Counted from the first letter of the stretch, positions 17,419 through 26,504 are shown. The stretch is 64,000 nucleotides of DNA from Citrobacter tructae (GCF_004684345.1 NZ_CP038469.1:1922001-1986000); one strand, 5' to 3'. Program-made: numbers and translations. Notes: a model not told the origin generated them from the letters alone.

Positions 17419-18192
17419 ATGAAATTGAATATCCGAGCGCAATCTGCACAAAACCTGCACAATAATTCTCCCATCGTCCTGGTCCATGGTCTGTTTGGCA
17501 GTCTGGACAATCTGGGCATACTGGCACGCGATCTGGTCGTCGATCACGATATCATCCAAGTTGATATGCGAAATCATGGCCTTTCTCCCCGTTCCCCCGA
17601 GATGAATTACCCGGCGATGGCGCAAGATCTGCTGGATACGTTGGATGCCCACCAAATAGAAAAAGCCACCTTTATTGGCCACTCGATGGGGGGCAAAGCC
17701 GTCATGGCACTCACCGCCCTCGCACCGGAACGGATCGATCAGCTTGTGGCTATCGATATCGCCCCGGTTGACTATCATGTCCGCCGTCACGATGAGATCT
17801 TCGCTGCAATAAATGCCGTGACGGATGCGCAAGCTGCCTCACGCCAGCAGGCGGCAAGCGTGATGCGCCAATTTCTGAAAGAAGAAGGCGTTATTCAGTT
17901 TCTGCTGAAATCCTTTGTTGACGGTGAGTGGCGCTTTAACGTCCCGGTGCTATGGGAACAGTACCCACATATTGTCGGCTGGGAAACCATTCCGGCATGG
18001 GACCACCCGGCACTGTTTATCCCCGGCGGCAACTCGCCTTACGTGAGCGAAGCGTATCGCGCCCCACTGCTGGCGCAATTTCCGCAGGCGCGGGCGCACG
18101 TTATTGCCGGAGCAGGTCATTGGGTGCATGCAGAAAAACCCGATGCCGTGCTGCGCGCCATCCGTCGTTATCTGACAGAACGCACTAACTGA
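17419..18192 (+). CDS. ybfF: YbfF, alpha/beta-hydrolase esterase
   Basis: Esterase of 257 residues, alpha/beta-hydrolase fold, known in E. coli to act on acyl-CoA-type and short ester substrates in vitro. The nucleophile elbow is FIGHSMGGKA with Ser89, the oxyanion region is LVHGLFGS (21-28), and the C-terminal histidine is in GAGHWVHAEKP (about 233-243). It diverges from seqA. The physiological substrate is not established. Confidence 0.95.
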   Translation: MKLNIRAQSAQNLHNNSPIVLVHGLFGSLDNLGILARDLVVDHDIIQVDMRNHGLSPRSPEMNYPAMAQDLLDTLDAHQIEKATFIGHSMGGKAVMALTALAPERIDQLVAIDIAPVDYHVRRHDEIFAAINAVTDAQAASRQQAASVMRQFLKEEGVIQFLLKSFVDGEWRFNVPVLWEQYPHIVGWETIPAWDHPALFIPGGNSPYVSEAYRAPLLAQFPQARAHVIAGAGHWVHAEKPDAVLRAIRRYLTERTN

Positions 18193-18206
18193 TTAAAAAC
18201 TCAGCG
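18187..18206 (+). promoter_or_regulatory. Probable LexA box of ybfE
   Basis: AACTGATTAAAAACTCAGCG closely resembles the LexA site reported upstream of E. coli ybfE (CTG-N10-CAG core). It overlaps the end of ybfF and lies 115 bp upstream of ybfE. The match to the SOS consensus is moderate. Confidence 0.6.
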
Positions 18207-18320
18207 TCCGCGCGCGAATACGTGCGTGGGCGTTGGCGCGCCTCCCCTGCTGATGTATGATGGCGCGCTATCCATCCGGGCAGACGCCTGGCTGATTGTT
18301 TCCCCGAAGTCACCAAGATC

Positions 18321-18608
18321 ATGGCCAAAGAACAAACGGACCGTACGACATTAGATCTGTTCGCGCAGGAGCGTCGCCCGGGACGACCCAAAACCAATCC
18401 GCTTTCGCGTGATGAACAGTTACGTATTAATAAACGTAATCAGCTTAAACGCGACAAAGTTCGTGGGCTTAAGCGTGTCGAACTGAAACTGAACGCCGAC
18501 GCCGTTGACGCGCTGAATGAACTGGCGGACGCGCGTAACATGAGTCGCAGCGAGCTCATCGAAGAGATGCTGATGAACCAACTCGCCGCATTGCATGGTC
18601 AGGCATAG
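18321..18608 (+). CDS. ybfE: YbfE, small LexA-linked protein
   Basis: Protein of 95 residues with a basic N-terminal half (RRPGRPKTNPLSRDEQLRINKR) containing an AT-hook-like GRPK core. The C-terminal part resembles a ribbon-helix-helix fold (VRGLKRVELKLNADAVDALNELADARNMSRSELIEEML). It is therefore a likely DNA-binding protein of the SOS regulon; its role is not established. A LexA-type site lies upstream. Its start MAKEQTDRTTLDLFAQE is the conserved one. Confidence 0.9.
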   Translation: MAKEQTDRTTLDLFAQERRPGRPKTNPLSRDEQLRINKRNQLKRDKVRGLKRVELKLNADAVDALNELADARNMSRSELIEEMLMNQLAALHGQA

Positions 18609-18763
18609 TCTGAATTTCTGCTCTAAATCATAAATCGTGTAGCACAGAGTGCAGTCCAGCGTGTTTGCTGTTTCCGCATGCCTGACTGTTCTGCTATGAT
18701 TGCCCTTATCCGTGGGCATTGCGCCACCACCATTTCAATAAGTTTCAAGAGGTTATTTTACTC

Positions 18764-19294
18764 ATGGCAATCACTGGCATCTTTTTCGGCAGCGACACCG
18801 GCAATACCGAAAACATCGCAAAAATGATTCAAAAACAGCTTGGTAAAGACGTTGCCGATGTACATGACATTGCAAAAAGCAGCAAAGAAGACCTGGAAGG
18901 GTATGACATTTTGCTGCTCGGCATCCCTACCTGGTACTACGGTGAAGCGCAGTGTGACTGGGACGACTTCTTCCCGACTCTCGAAGACATTGATTTTAAC
19001 GGCAAACTGGTTGCGTTGTTTGGCTGCGGCGACCAGGAAGATTACGCAGAATATTTCTGTGATGCGTTAGGTACAATTCGCGACATCATCGAACCACGTG
19101 GTGCAACTATCGTCGGCCACTGGCCAACGGCAGGTTATCACTTTGAAGCGTCCAAAGGTCTGGCGGACGACGATCACTTTGTTGGCCTGGCTATCGACGA
19201 AGATCGCCAGCCGGAGCTGACCGCTGAACGCGTAGAAAAATGGGTTAAGCAGATTTCATCCGAACTGCATCTCGACGAAATCATTAACGCCTGA
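18764..19294 (+). CDS. fldA: Flavodoxin 1
   Basis: FMN-containing electron carrier of 176 residues that supplies electrons to many reactions, including IspG/IspH, biotin synthase, methionine synthase reactivation and pyruvate formate-lyase activation. The FMN phosphate loop is FGSDTGNTEN (8-17). The flavin-stacking aromatic residues are in PTWYYGEAQCDWDD and CGDQEDYAEYFCDA. I chose ATG 18764 (MAITGIFFGSD), the native start. In E. coli it is co-transcribed in part with uof-fur, and the same arrangement is seen here. Confidence 0.98.
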   Translation: MAITGIFFGSDTGNTENIAKMIQKQLGKDVADVHDIAKSSKEDLEGYDILLLGIPTWYYGEAQCDWDDFFPTLEDIDFNGKLVALFGCGDQEDYAEYFCDALGTIRDIIEPRGATIVGHWPTAGYHFEASKGLADDDHFVGLAIDEDRQPELTAERVEKWVKQISSELHLDEIINA

Positions 19295-19500
19295 TTTCAT
19301 GAGGCGCTGATCTTCATCGGCGCCTCATCTATAGATAAAACCAATCAAAATAATTGCTACAAATTTTTAACTTTTTCGCCTGACCCTGTACAATGGCTGG
19401 ATGCCAATCGGGTATTGCACAGTGTGATTGTTGGCGATACCACGTTTTGATTAACAATATTTGCCAGAGACTTGCTGTTTTCATTTAGCCATGGCAGTTC

Positions 19501-19519
19501 TATAATGATACGCATTATC
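19501..19519. promoter_or_regulatory. Fur box overlapping the uof start
   Basis: TATAATGATACGCATTATC matches the Fur consensus GATAATGATAATCATTATC at 16 of 19 positions. It overlaps the ATG of uof, so iron-loaded Fur can repress its own gene. E. coli fur is autoregulated in the same way. Confidence 0.75.
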
Positions 19520-19591
19520 TCAAGTGCAATTTCTGTCACTTCTTTTAATGAAGTGAACCGTTTAGCTACAGGACAGATTCCGCATGACTGA
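19505..19591 (+). CDS. uof: Uof, upstream-of-fur leader peptide
   Basis: A 28-codon frame, MIRIISSAISVTSFNEVNRL then ATGQIPHD, that overlaps the fur start by eight bases. It matches E. coli Uof, whose translation is coupled to fur and is the target through which the sRNA RyhB lowers Fur synthesis. The ATG lies within the Fur box. The peptide itself probably has no role beyond coupling. Confidence 0.85.
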   Translation: MIRIISSAISVTSFNEVNRLATGQIPHD

Positions 19592-20030
19592 CAACAATAC
19601 CGCATTAAAGAAGGCTGGCCTGAAAGTAACGCTTCCTCGTTTAAAAATTCTGGAAGTTCTTCAGGGACCGGATAACCATCACGTCAGTGCGGAAGACTTA
19701 TACAAACGCCTGATCGATATGGGTGAAGAGATTGGTCTGGCGACCGTGTATCGTGTGCTGAACCAATTTGACGATGCTGGTATCGTGACCCGCCATAATT
19801 TCGAAGGGGGTAAATCCGTCTTCGAACTGACCCAGCAACATCATCACGATCACCTGATCTGCCTCGACTGTGGCAAAGTGGTCGAATTCAGTGATGACTC
19901 CATCGAAGCGCGCCAGCGTGAGATTGCGGCTAAACATGGTATTCGTCTAACCAACCATAGCCTCTATCTTTACGGCCACTGTGCTGAAGGCGATTGCCGC
20001 GAAGATGATCATGCACACGATGCCAAGTAA
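19584..20030 (+). CDS. fur: Fur, ferric uptake regulator
   Basis: Iron-dependent global repressor of 148 residues. The N-terminal winged helix (1-83) includes IGLATVYRVLNQFDDAGIVT. The metal sites are visible: the HHHDH cluster (86-90), Cys93 and Cys96 in CLDC, and the C-terminal CAEGDC pair. It is essentially identical to the E. coli protein. Expression is set by uof coupling and by the Fur box upstream. Confidence 0.99.
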   Translation: MTDNNTALKKAGLKVTLPRLKILEVLQGPDNHHVSAEDLYKRLIDMGEEIGLATVYRVLNQFDDAGIVTRHNFEGGKSVFELTQQHHHDHLICLDCGKVVEFSDDSIEARQREIAAKHGIRLTNHSLYLYGHCAEGDCREDDHAHDAK

Positions 20031-20046
20031 TGTGATGCATTCTGAA

Positions 20047-20073
20047 AAGCCAACCTTACGGTTGGCTTTTTTT
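20047..20073 (+). terminator. fur terminator
   Basis: AAGCCAACC-TTAC-GGTTGGCTT followed by a T run: a 9-bp stem, tetraloop and U tract just after the fur stop. Confidence 0.9.
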
Positions 20074-20081
20074 ATACACAT

Positions 20082-20112
20082 AAAAAAGACCCGCTGCATC
20101 AGCGAGTCCTTT
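20082..20112 (-). terminator. chiQ terminator
   Basis: On the minus strand GGACTCGCTG-ATG-CAGCGGGTC is followed by TTTTTTA. The stem has one mismatch. It lies 21 bp after the chiQ stop. Confidence 0.8.
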
Positions 20113-20133
20113 TAGGATAACAACGGTGACGTT

Positions 20134-20466
20134 TTACTGAGCCGTATTCTTGCTGCGAATTTCCTGCCAGACCTTGTCGCAATCGGCCGAAACGGCCTGA
20201 TCGTTGCCTGTACGCGTCGCCTGGATACACTGCTGGTAATCCAGTACCCGTACGCTTTCTTCATTGGCAAACTGCTGATGCTGTTTTTCTTTCTTCAGCA
20301 CGTTTAACACGCTTTGGCAGGCCTCGATTTTCTCTGGCGATCCCTGGGCGGTGTTAATACAGGCGCTGTAGGCTTCTTTCAAACGGCTGTCTTCTTTTGG
20401 TGCAGGCGATTGCGCACAGGCCACCAGCCCGGTTGCCATAATGGCGATGAGTATCAGTTTTTTCAT
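20134..20466 (-). CDS. chiQ: ChiQ, chitosugar-linked lipoprotein
   Basis: Outer-membrane lipoprotein of 110 residues encoded after the chitoporin gene. The signal peptide MKKLILIAIMATGLVAC has a lipobox (GLVAC) with Cys17 as the lipidated residue. The mature part is short, charged and helical with three further cysteines. I chose ATG 20466, since it gives a proper lipoprotein signal. It lies in the chiPQ operon controlled by the sRNA ChiX and by NagC in E. coli. Its molecular role is not established. Confidence 0.92.
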   Translation of the reverse strand: MKKLILIAIMATGLVACAQSPAPKEDSRLKEAYSACINTAQGSPEKIEACQSVLNVLKKEKQHQQFANEESVRVLDYQQCIQATRTGNDQAVSADCDKVWQEIRSKNTAQ

Positions 20467-20515
20467 AGAACGGTCCTCAACGTTGCGGCAGACACCAAGC
20501 CCGCCGCTGTTGGCA

Positions 20516-21922
20516 TTAGAAGATGGTGAATGGTGCAATCACGATAAACTTCACGTCACGCTCATCCTGGAAGATGTTGCCGTAACCACCGCTCCAGCTC
20601 GGAATGTCTGAATGGTTGTCGTACTGGGTGAAGTGCAGTTTAAACATGGTGCCTTTCGCACGACCATCCTGCAGGGTGTAGACCGCATCCAGGCTGTAAG
20701 ACGACTCTTCGATGGTACGATTTTTGTCGTAGTACGCATCCGGGTTAGTCTGCCAGGTCGATGGCTTAGCGTCCCAGGCGTAAACATAGGAGGCACCCAC
20801 AGCCCAACCTGGCAGGTTCCAGTTCTTCAGGTCATACATTGCGCCAAAGAAGACCGCTTTTTCACCGTTGGCGTTGAAGTCAGAACGGTTATCCCACCAC
20901 ACGTCCAGGCGACCGTTTGAAGAAGCATAAGTTGGGGTCATACGCTGCAGGAAGTAGCCCTGCTGTCCGTCCGCTTTAACCCAGGTTCCTTCCAAACGCA
21001 GGTCAACCACTTCCGCCACTTTGTAGCCAAAAGTCAACGCCTGCAGCCAGGCGGTGCCGTCATAAATGTTGTTAACCGTACGGTCATCAACCTTGTCACG
21101 TGCGCCGTAGAACTGATAGCTGGTGGTAAACGGGTTGCCGCCTAAATCAAATTTGTAACTGGCTTTCGCGAAATATTGATCGACATAGCCTTCGGACTGA
21201 CCAAATGCCGCTTCCAGTAACAGGTTATTTTTAAAGTCGTATTTCGCGCCAACCGAATGGAGGTAATCCACCTTGGTTTTTTTATCGGCCTGATAAAATT
21301 TATCGACTTCGGTGTGCCACGGTGCTTTATATTCGTTGGCCCACATGTAGGAGAAGCTCAATGCGCCCGCGTCACCATAGTCAAAATTGGCTCCGGCTTC
21401 AGCACCCTGATAGGTACCCGGCATAAAGCTCCAGTGCGGAGCCAGCAAAGTCTGCCCGGTGGGTTGAATATAACCGGCGCGTGCCCAGGTTGGGCCATAC
21501 TTAAATTTCGCTGCCGCTTTATAAAGGCTAATCCCGCTCTTATCGCCGGAGTAATCTTCGTCATAACCTTTATTTTTTGAAGAGAATGCGATTTCGTTTG
21601 GATGACCACTTTCGCTACTTTCGTTCATTTCAATAGCGGTAAATGCTGCGATATCAATACCAAACATATCAGCCGCGTAACCGGACTGGAAATCAAGGTT
21701 AGCGTTCCAGGTGGAGTGAGAAAGGTTGGTTTTGTATTTATCATGATCGGTAACATCTTTACGGTCACGCTCACGCTGCCAGTAATAGATGCCGCCAGTT
21801 AAGGTAGAATCATCAATAAAACCTTCGGCGTGTACCTGGGGAGCGACAACGAAACCCGACATTGCTGTGATACCGGCGATAGCCAGCGCCAGCGTACTAC
21901 GTTTGCCACTAAACGTACGCAT
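20516..21922 (-). CDS. chiP: ChiP, chitoporin
   Basis: OprD-type outer-membrane porin of 468 residues for uptake of chitobiose and longer chitooligosaccharides. It has a 32-residue signal peptide (LALAIAGITAMSGFVVAPQVHA) and a C-terminal IVIAPFTIF ending in phenylalanine, as porins require. Many alternating aromatic beta-strands are visible. It precedes chiQ by 49 bp. Translation is blocked by ChiX when chitosugars are absent; the pairing site over the ribosome-binding site is conserved here. It works upstream of NagE and NagBA. Confidence 0.96.
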   Translation of the reverse strand: MRTFSGKRSTLALAIAGITAMSGFVVAPQVHAEGFIDDSTLTGGIYYWQRERDRKDVTDHDKYKTNLSHSTWNANLDFQSGYAADMFGIDIAAFTAIEMNESSESGHPNEIAFSSKNKGYDEDYSGDKSGISLYKAAAKFKYGPTWARAGYIQPTGQTLLAPHWSFMPGTYQGAEAGANFDYGDAGALSFSYMWANEYKAPWHTEVDKFYQADKKTKVDYLHSVGAKYDFKNNLLLEAAFGQSEGYVDQYFAKASYKFDLGGNPFTTSYQFYGARDKVDDRTVNNIYDGTAWLQALTFGYKVAEVVDLRLEGTWVKADGQQGYFLQRMTPTYASSNGRLDVWWDNRSDFNANGEKAVFFGAMYDLKNWNLPGWAVGASYVYAWDAKPSTWQTNPDAYYDKNRTIEESSYSLDAVYTLQDGRAKGTMFKLHFTQYDNHSDIPSWSGGYGNIFQDERDVKFIVIAPFTIF

Positions 21923-21929
21923 ATGTTAA

Positions 21930-21941
21930 TCCTCTTTGACG
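21930..21941 (-). promoter_or_regulatory. ChiX sRNA pairing site in the chiP leader
   Basis: The chiP mRNA carries CGTCAAAGAGGA, the exact complement of the ChiX segment UCCUCUUUGACG. The site includes the Shine-Dalgarno AGAGGA, 8-13 bases before the ATG, so pairing would block ribosome entry. ChiX itself is not in this window; its sequence is recalled. Confidence 0.85.
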
Positions 21942-22313
21942 TATAAAATGCTGTCACCAAAGGCAAACAGCGAAAAAACAAAAAGTAAAAAAAGTAGCGC
22001 TGAGAAAACCTCATTGACTACAATGAATAGACTATTTTTCGCGACGCGAATTATCAATCTCTTTTTGTAACCAGTATGTAAGAACATGAGCAACCGCACA
22101 TATTTGATTGCTTTTTGTTACATTTTCATGCGTAGATAAAAAAGCGTTGAAAAATGAAAAAAATCACTTGCTTTCCATATGGATGAAAACGGTTACAGCC
22201 AAAATCATCACGGAATAAAACGTTTTGATACGCAATTAATTTATTCTAAATACCAGGCTGAATAATAATTAATTCGCTCTGCAAACAGAGCCTATGATGC
22301 GGGTTGTAGAGAT
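21942..22313. other. chiP upstream region
   Basis: About 370 AT-rich bases between the chiP leader and the glnS terminator. They must hold the chiP promoter and probably CRP/NagC sites, but I could not identify them with confidence. No reading frame or RNA gene was seen. T-rich and A-rich tracts are frequent around 22090-22170. Confidence 0.5.
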
Positions 22314-22341
22314 AAAAAAAACGCCGCAGAGCGCGGCGTTT
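22314..22341 (-). terminator. glnS terminator
   Basis: On the minus strand AAACGCCGCGCTCTGCGGCGTTT is followed by several more T. The GC-rich 8-bp stem lies 23 bp after the glnS stop. Confidence 0.9.
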
Positions 22342-22363
22342 GACAGGATGTATATAGTGCGAC

Positions 22364-24031
22364 TTATTCGCCCGCTTTAGCCCACGTATCACGCAGACCC
22401 ACGGTACGGTTAAACACCAGCTTGTCCGCCGTTGCATAGCGGCTATCGAGGCAGAAGTACCCTTCACGTTCAAACTGGAAGGCTTTACCCGCTACAGCAG
22501 CCTGTAGCGACGGTTCACCGTAGCCCTGTTTAATCACCAGTGAATCTGGGTTAATGACAGACAGGAAGTCGTCCGCCGCACCTGGGTTCGCTACGCTGAA
22601 CAGACGATCGTACAGGCGGATTTCAATCGGCAGCGCATGTGCCGCGCTGACCCAATGAATAACGCCTTTCACTTTACGCCCATCGGCAGGATCTTTGCTC
22701 AGGGTGTCAGCGTCGTAGGTACAGAAAATGGTAGTGATATTCCCTTCTGCATCTTTCTCTACGCGCTCGGCTTTAACAACATAAGCATTACGCAGACGGA
22801 CTTCTTTGCCCATTACCAGACGCTTATACTGCTTGTTGGCTTCTTCACGGAAATCTGCGCGATCGATCCAAATTTCACCGCTGAACGGCACTTCACGGCT
22901 ACCCATTTCCGGTTTATTCGGATGGTTAGGCATAGTGACCAGTTCGCTTTCACCCTGCGGATAGTTTTCGATAACCAGTTTCACCGGATCGATAACTGCC
23001 ATCGCGCGCGGCGCATTTTCGTTCAGGTCTTCGCGAATACAAGATTCCAGAGAGGCGATCTCAATGGTGTTATCCTGTTTGGTCACGCCAATGCGTTTGC
23101 AGAACTCACGGATCGCGGCAGCGGTGTAACCGCGACGACGCAGGCCAGAGATGGTCGGCATACGCGGGTCGTCCCAGCCTTCAACGTGCTTGTCGGTCAC
23201 CAGCAGGTTCAGCTTACGCTTGGACATCACGGTGTATTCCAGATTCAGGCGCGAGAATTCGTACTGGCGCGGATGAACCGGAATGGTGATGTTGTCCAGC
23301 ACCCAGTCGTACAGACGACGGTTGTCCTGGAATTCCAGCGTACACAGTGAATGCGTGATGCCTTCCAGCGCATCGCTGATGCAGTGGGTGAAGTCGTACA
23401 TCGGGTAGATGCACCACTTATTACCAGTCTGATGGTGTTCCGCGAACTTAATGCGATACAGCACCGGGTCGCGCATGACGATAAACGGCGAGGCCATATC
23501 GATCTTCGCACGCAGGCAGGCTTTACCTTCTTCAAAACCGCCAGTACGCATTTTTTCGAACAGCGTGAGGTTCTCTTCAACGCTACGATCGCGGTACGGG
23601 CTGTTTTTACCAGGCTGCGTCAGGGTGCCGCGATATTCACGGATTTCGTCAGCAGACAGTTCGTCAACGTACGCCAGACCTTTGTTGATAAGCTCTACCG
23701 CATAGGCATGCAGTTGATCGAAGTAATCCGACGAGTAGCGAATGTCGCCAGTCCAGTGGAAACCTAACCATTCAACGTCATTTTTGATCGATTCAACGTA
23801 CTCGATGTCTTCTTTGACCGGGTTCGTATCATCAAAACGCAGGTTGCACTGGCCCTGGTAATCTTGCGCAATACCAAAGTTCAGACAAATGGATTTCGCG
23901 TGGCCAATGTGCAGATAGCCATTTGGCTCCGGCGGAAAACGGGTATGGATAGTGGTGTGCTTACCACTGGCCAGATCTTCATCGATGATCTGACGAATAA
24001 AGTTACTCGGGCGGGCTTCAGCCTCACTCAT
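22364..24031 (-). CDS. glnS: Glutaminyl-tRNA synthetase
   Basis: Class I aminoacyl-tRNA synthetase of 555 residues that charges the tRNA-Gln species, four of which are encoded in this window. The HIGH motif is in GYLHIGHAKSICLNFG (about residues 38-53), and the second signature appears as VMSKRKL. The C-terminal beta-barrel anticodon-binding domains follow. The start MSEAEARPSNFIRQIIDEDL is the usual one. The frame is complete. Confidence 0.98.
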   Translation of the reverse strand: MSEAEARPSNFIRQIIDEDLASGKHTTIHTRFPPEPNGYLHIGHAKSICLNFGIAQDYQGQCNLRFDDTNPVKEDIEYVESIKNDVEWLGFHWTGDIRYSSDYFDQLHAYAVELINKGLAYVDELSADEIREYRGTLTQPGKNSPYRDRSVEENLTLFEKMRTGGFEEGKACLRAKIDMASPFIVMRDPVLYRIKFAEHHQTGNKWCIYPMYDFTHCISDALEGITHSLCTLEFQDNRRLYDWVLDNITIPVHPRQYEFSRLNLEYTVMSKRKLNLLVTDKHVEGWDDPRMPTISGLRRRGYTAAAIREFCKRIGVTKQDNTIEIASLESCIREDLNENAPRAMAVIDPVKLVIENYPQGESELVTMPNHPNKPEMGSREVPFSGEIWIDRADFREEANKQYKRLVMGKEVRLRNAYVVKAERVEKDAEGNITTIFCTYDADTLSKDPADGRKVKGVIHWVSAAHALPIEIRLYDRLFSVANPGAADDFLSVINPDSLVIKQGYGEPSLQAAVAGKAFQFEREGYFCLDSRYATADKLVFNRTVGLRDTWAKAGE

Positions 24032-24151
24032 CGTGGATTCCTCAAAGCGTAAACAACGTATAACGGCGTATGATCTTATAAGCAGGGCTGACTGACAACC
24101 TTTAGTTACGCAAAATACGTATCAGACAGTCATTATGAGGGTATTTGCTGC

Positions 24152-24187
24152 AAAAAAAAGCGGCGGAGGAATGTCCCCCGCCGCTTA
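24152..24187 (-). terminator. nagE terminator
   Basis: On the minus strand TAAGCGGCGGGGGACATTCCTCCGCCGCTTTTTTTT: a GC-rich stem (AGCGGCGG/CCGCCGCT) followed by eight T, 26 bp after the nagE stop. Confidence 0.9.
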
Positions 24188-24212
24188 AGGCACTTACTCT
24201 ACTCAGGAGCGA

Positions 24213-26159
24213 TTACTTACCTTTAATCTCGTACAGTGGCGTTTGGCCAGCCACCACATGACCTTCGGCTTTAATGACCAGACCACCGAAGTCATCACTG
24301 TTGCTGCAAACAACCGGGCTAATCATTGAACGTGCATTGGCGTTCAGGTACTCCAGATCCATTTCCAGAATAGGTTGACCTGCCGTAACTTCCGCACCTT
24401 CTTCAACCAGACGTTTAAAGCCCTTGCCTTCCAGCGCTACAGTATCGATGCCCATGTGGACCACGATCTCCGCGCCTTTCACGGTTTCCAGACAGAACGC
24501 ATGGTTGGTATTGAAGATTTTCACAATGGTGCCCGCTGCCGGAGAAACCACGATTTTATCCGTCGGTTTCACCGCGATGCCGTCACCGACCGCTTTGCTA
24601 GCGAAGGCTTCATCAGGCACCTGTTCCAGCGCAACCACATCACCGGTAATCGGAGAAACCAGCGTTTCAACGGTGACAGCATTCGCGACTGCCTGCGGTT
24701 TGGCTACCGGGGCTGCTGCTGGTGCACTTTCTGTAGATGCTGCAGAAACCGGACCACGCGCTACAACTTTCTTCATCTCGTCGCCGATGGATTCTGCTTT
24801 CGCACCCACGATGACCTGGATAGTTTGTTTGTTCAGTTTCACCACACCGGATGCGCCTAAACGTTTACACATCGCATCGTTGACGCGACCAGAGTCGACA
24901 ACGGTCAGACGCAGACGAGTGATACAGGCGTCAATCGCTTTCAGGTTATCCGTACCGCCAACCGCAGCAATGTAGTTGGTGGCCAGTTGCGCTAAACCTT
25001 CTTCGGTATTGCTGTTGGCTTCGTCAGTAACAATTTCGTCTTCTTTATCTTCGCGGCCCGGCGTTTTCAGGTTAAACATGCGAATAACCGCGCTGAACAA
25101 CACAAAGTAGATGACGAAGAACACCAGCCCCATCGCTACCAACATCCAGACGTTCTTACTTGCAGCCGGCAAGTTGTACATCAACACGTAGTCGATAGCA
25201 CCTGCGGAGAAGGAGAAGCCCGCGTGGATCCCCAGCAGCGTTGCAACGAACAGGCTGATACCCGTTAACAGTGCGTGCAGGAGGTACAGCAATGGCGCCA
25301 GGAACATGAACAGGAATTCCAGCGGCTCGGTAACACCGGTCAGGAACGCAGTGATCGCCACAGACAGCAGCATACCGCCAACCATCGGACGACGTGCTTT
25401 CGGTGCTGCGAAGTACATCGCCAGCGCCGCACCCGGCAGACCAAACATCATGATCGGGAAGAAGCCTGACATGAACATACCCGCAGTGCCGTCACCCGCA
25501 TAGAAGCGGTTAATGTCACCGTGGAAGACCGCGCCTGCCGCGTTGGTGAATTCACCAATCTGGAACCAGGCAATGGTGTTCAGAACCTGATGCAGACCAG
25601 TTGGGATCAGCAGACGGTTGATGAAACCAAAAATACCAGAACCCAGCGCGCCAGCGCCCACGATCCACTCACCACCTGCATGGATAGCGTTCTGCACCGG
25701 CGGCCACACGTAGCCGAAGATAGCAGCCAGCACCAGGCAGAAGAAACCGGTGGCGATTGGCACAAAGCGTTTACCGCCGAAGAAGCTCAGGAAGTCAGGC
25801 AGTTTGATGCCAGACCAGCGGTTATACACCGCACCGCCGACCAGACCGGTGATGATACCTGCCAGCACGCCCATATTGATGGCCGGGTTGATGGTAACCA
25901 TTGCTTTGGTCAATATGAAATAACCGACCGCACCTGCCAACGCTGCAGCACCTGCGCTGTCTTTTGACCAGCTGGATGCCACACCGATGGCAAATATTAA
26001 CGCGAGGTTATCAAAGATGGCCCCACCCGCTTGCGCGATGAAGGGTACGTTAAGCAAATCTGGTTGGCCAAATCGCAGCAACAGTGCCGCGACAGGCAGC
26101 ACAGCGATGGGGAGCTGTAACGCCCTACCCAACCGCTGGAAAAAACCTAAAATATTCAT
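24213..26159 (-). CDS. nagE: NagE, N-acetylglucosamine-specific PTS enzyme IICBA
   Basis: Single-chain PTS permease of 648 residues that imports and phosphorylates N-acetylglucosamine. The EIIC membrane domain covers about 1-370 with the signature GVTEPLEFLFMFLAP. EIIB (about 400-475) has the phosphocysteine in AIDACITRLRLTV. EIIA (about 500-630) has the phosphohistidine in EIVVHMGIDTVAL. Linkers rich in Ala and Pro separate the last two. I chose ATG 26159 (MNILGFFQRLGRALQLP). It diverges from nagB across a region with NagC and CRP sites. Confidence 0.97.
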   Translation of the reverse strand: MNILGFFQRLGRALQLPIAVLPVAALLLRFGQPDLLNVPFIAQAGGAIFDNLALIFAIGVASSWSKDSAGAAALAGAVGYFILTKAMVTINPAINMGVLAGIITGLVGGAVYNRWSGIKLPDFLSFFGGKRFVPIATGFFCLVLAAIFGYVWPPVQNAIHAGGEWIVGAGALGSGIFGFINRLLIPTGLHQVLNTIAWFQIGEFTNAAGAVFHGDINRFYAGDGTAGMFMSGFFPIMMFGLPGAALAMYFAAPKARRPMVGGMLLSVAITAFLTGVTEPLEFLFMFLAPLLYLLHALLTGISLFVATLLGIHAGFSFSAGAIDYVLMYNLPAASKNVWMLVAMGLVFFVIYFVLFSAVIRMFNLKTPGREDKEDEIVTDEANSNTEEGLAQLATNYIAAVGGTDNLKAIDACITRLRLTVVDSGRVNDAMCKRLGASGVVKLNKQTIQVIVGAKAESIGDEMKKVVARGPVSAASTESAPAAAPVAKPQAVANAVTVETLVSPITGDVVALEQVPDEAFASKAVGDGIAVKPTDKIVVSPAAGTIVKIFNTNHAFCLETVKGAEIVVHMGIDTVALEGKGFKRLVEEGAEVTAGQPILEMDLEYLNANARSMISPVVCSNSDDFGGLVIKAEGHVVAGQTPLYEIKGK

Positions 26160-26323
26160 TTTATTCCCCCTACGAGACCCCGATTCAGGCTCCTTTGAAG
26201 CCATATTTTTATTGTGCGACCAATTCAGACAGCAAGATATTCTGGAACAACGATATTAACCATTCATCTACATTCAGAGTGTGTGGAAAATTAATTCGTA
26301 TCGCAAATTAAAAGCGTGTTTTT

Positions 26324-26339
26324 TGTGATTAAAGTCACC
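26324..26339. promoter_or_regulatory. CRP site between nagE and nagB
   Basis: TGTGA-TTAAAG-TCACC matches the CRP consensus TGTGA-N6-TCACA at nine of ten core positions. Its place between the two nag promoters agrees with the E. coli arrangement. Confidence 0.8.
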
Positions 26340-26381
26340 AAATATCGTTATCAACCCTCCCTTCTACTGGCTAACTACGAA

Positions 26382-26404
26382 AACTTATTTTATCATTCAA
26401 AAAA
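26382..26404. promoter_or_regulatory. NagC operator of nagB
   Basis: AACTTATTTTATCATTCAAAAAA has the AT-rich dyad of known NagC boxes and matches, from memory, the nagB-side operator of E. coli. It lies ~100 bp upstream of the nagB start. Confidence 0.6.
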
Positions 26405-26504
26405 TCGAAACGGATTGATCCTTACCGATGCAAAACCAGGTTACGCTTAATGCAGCACAGCGACTCAATCCGCCAATTGCTTACATTTACTACTGAGGTG
26501 AAGA

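Larger units (their letters stand above)
26160..26504. promoter_or_regulatory. nagE-nagB divergent control region
   Basis: A 345-bp region with no gene. In E. coli, NagC binds two operators here and forms a loop that represses both directions, with CRP bound between them. A CRP-type site (26324-26339) and a NagC-type operator on the nagB side (26382-26404) can be read. The nagE-side operator should lie around 26190-26290, but I could not place it securely. Confidence 0.7.
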
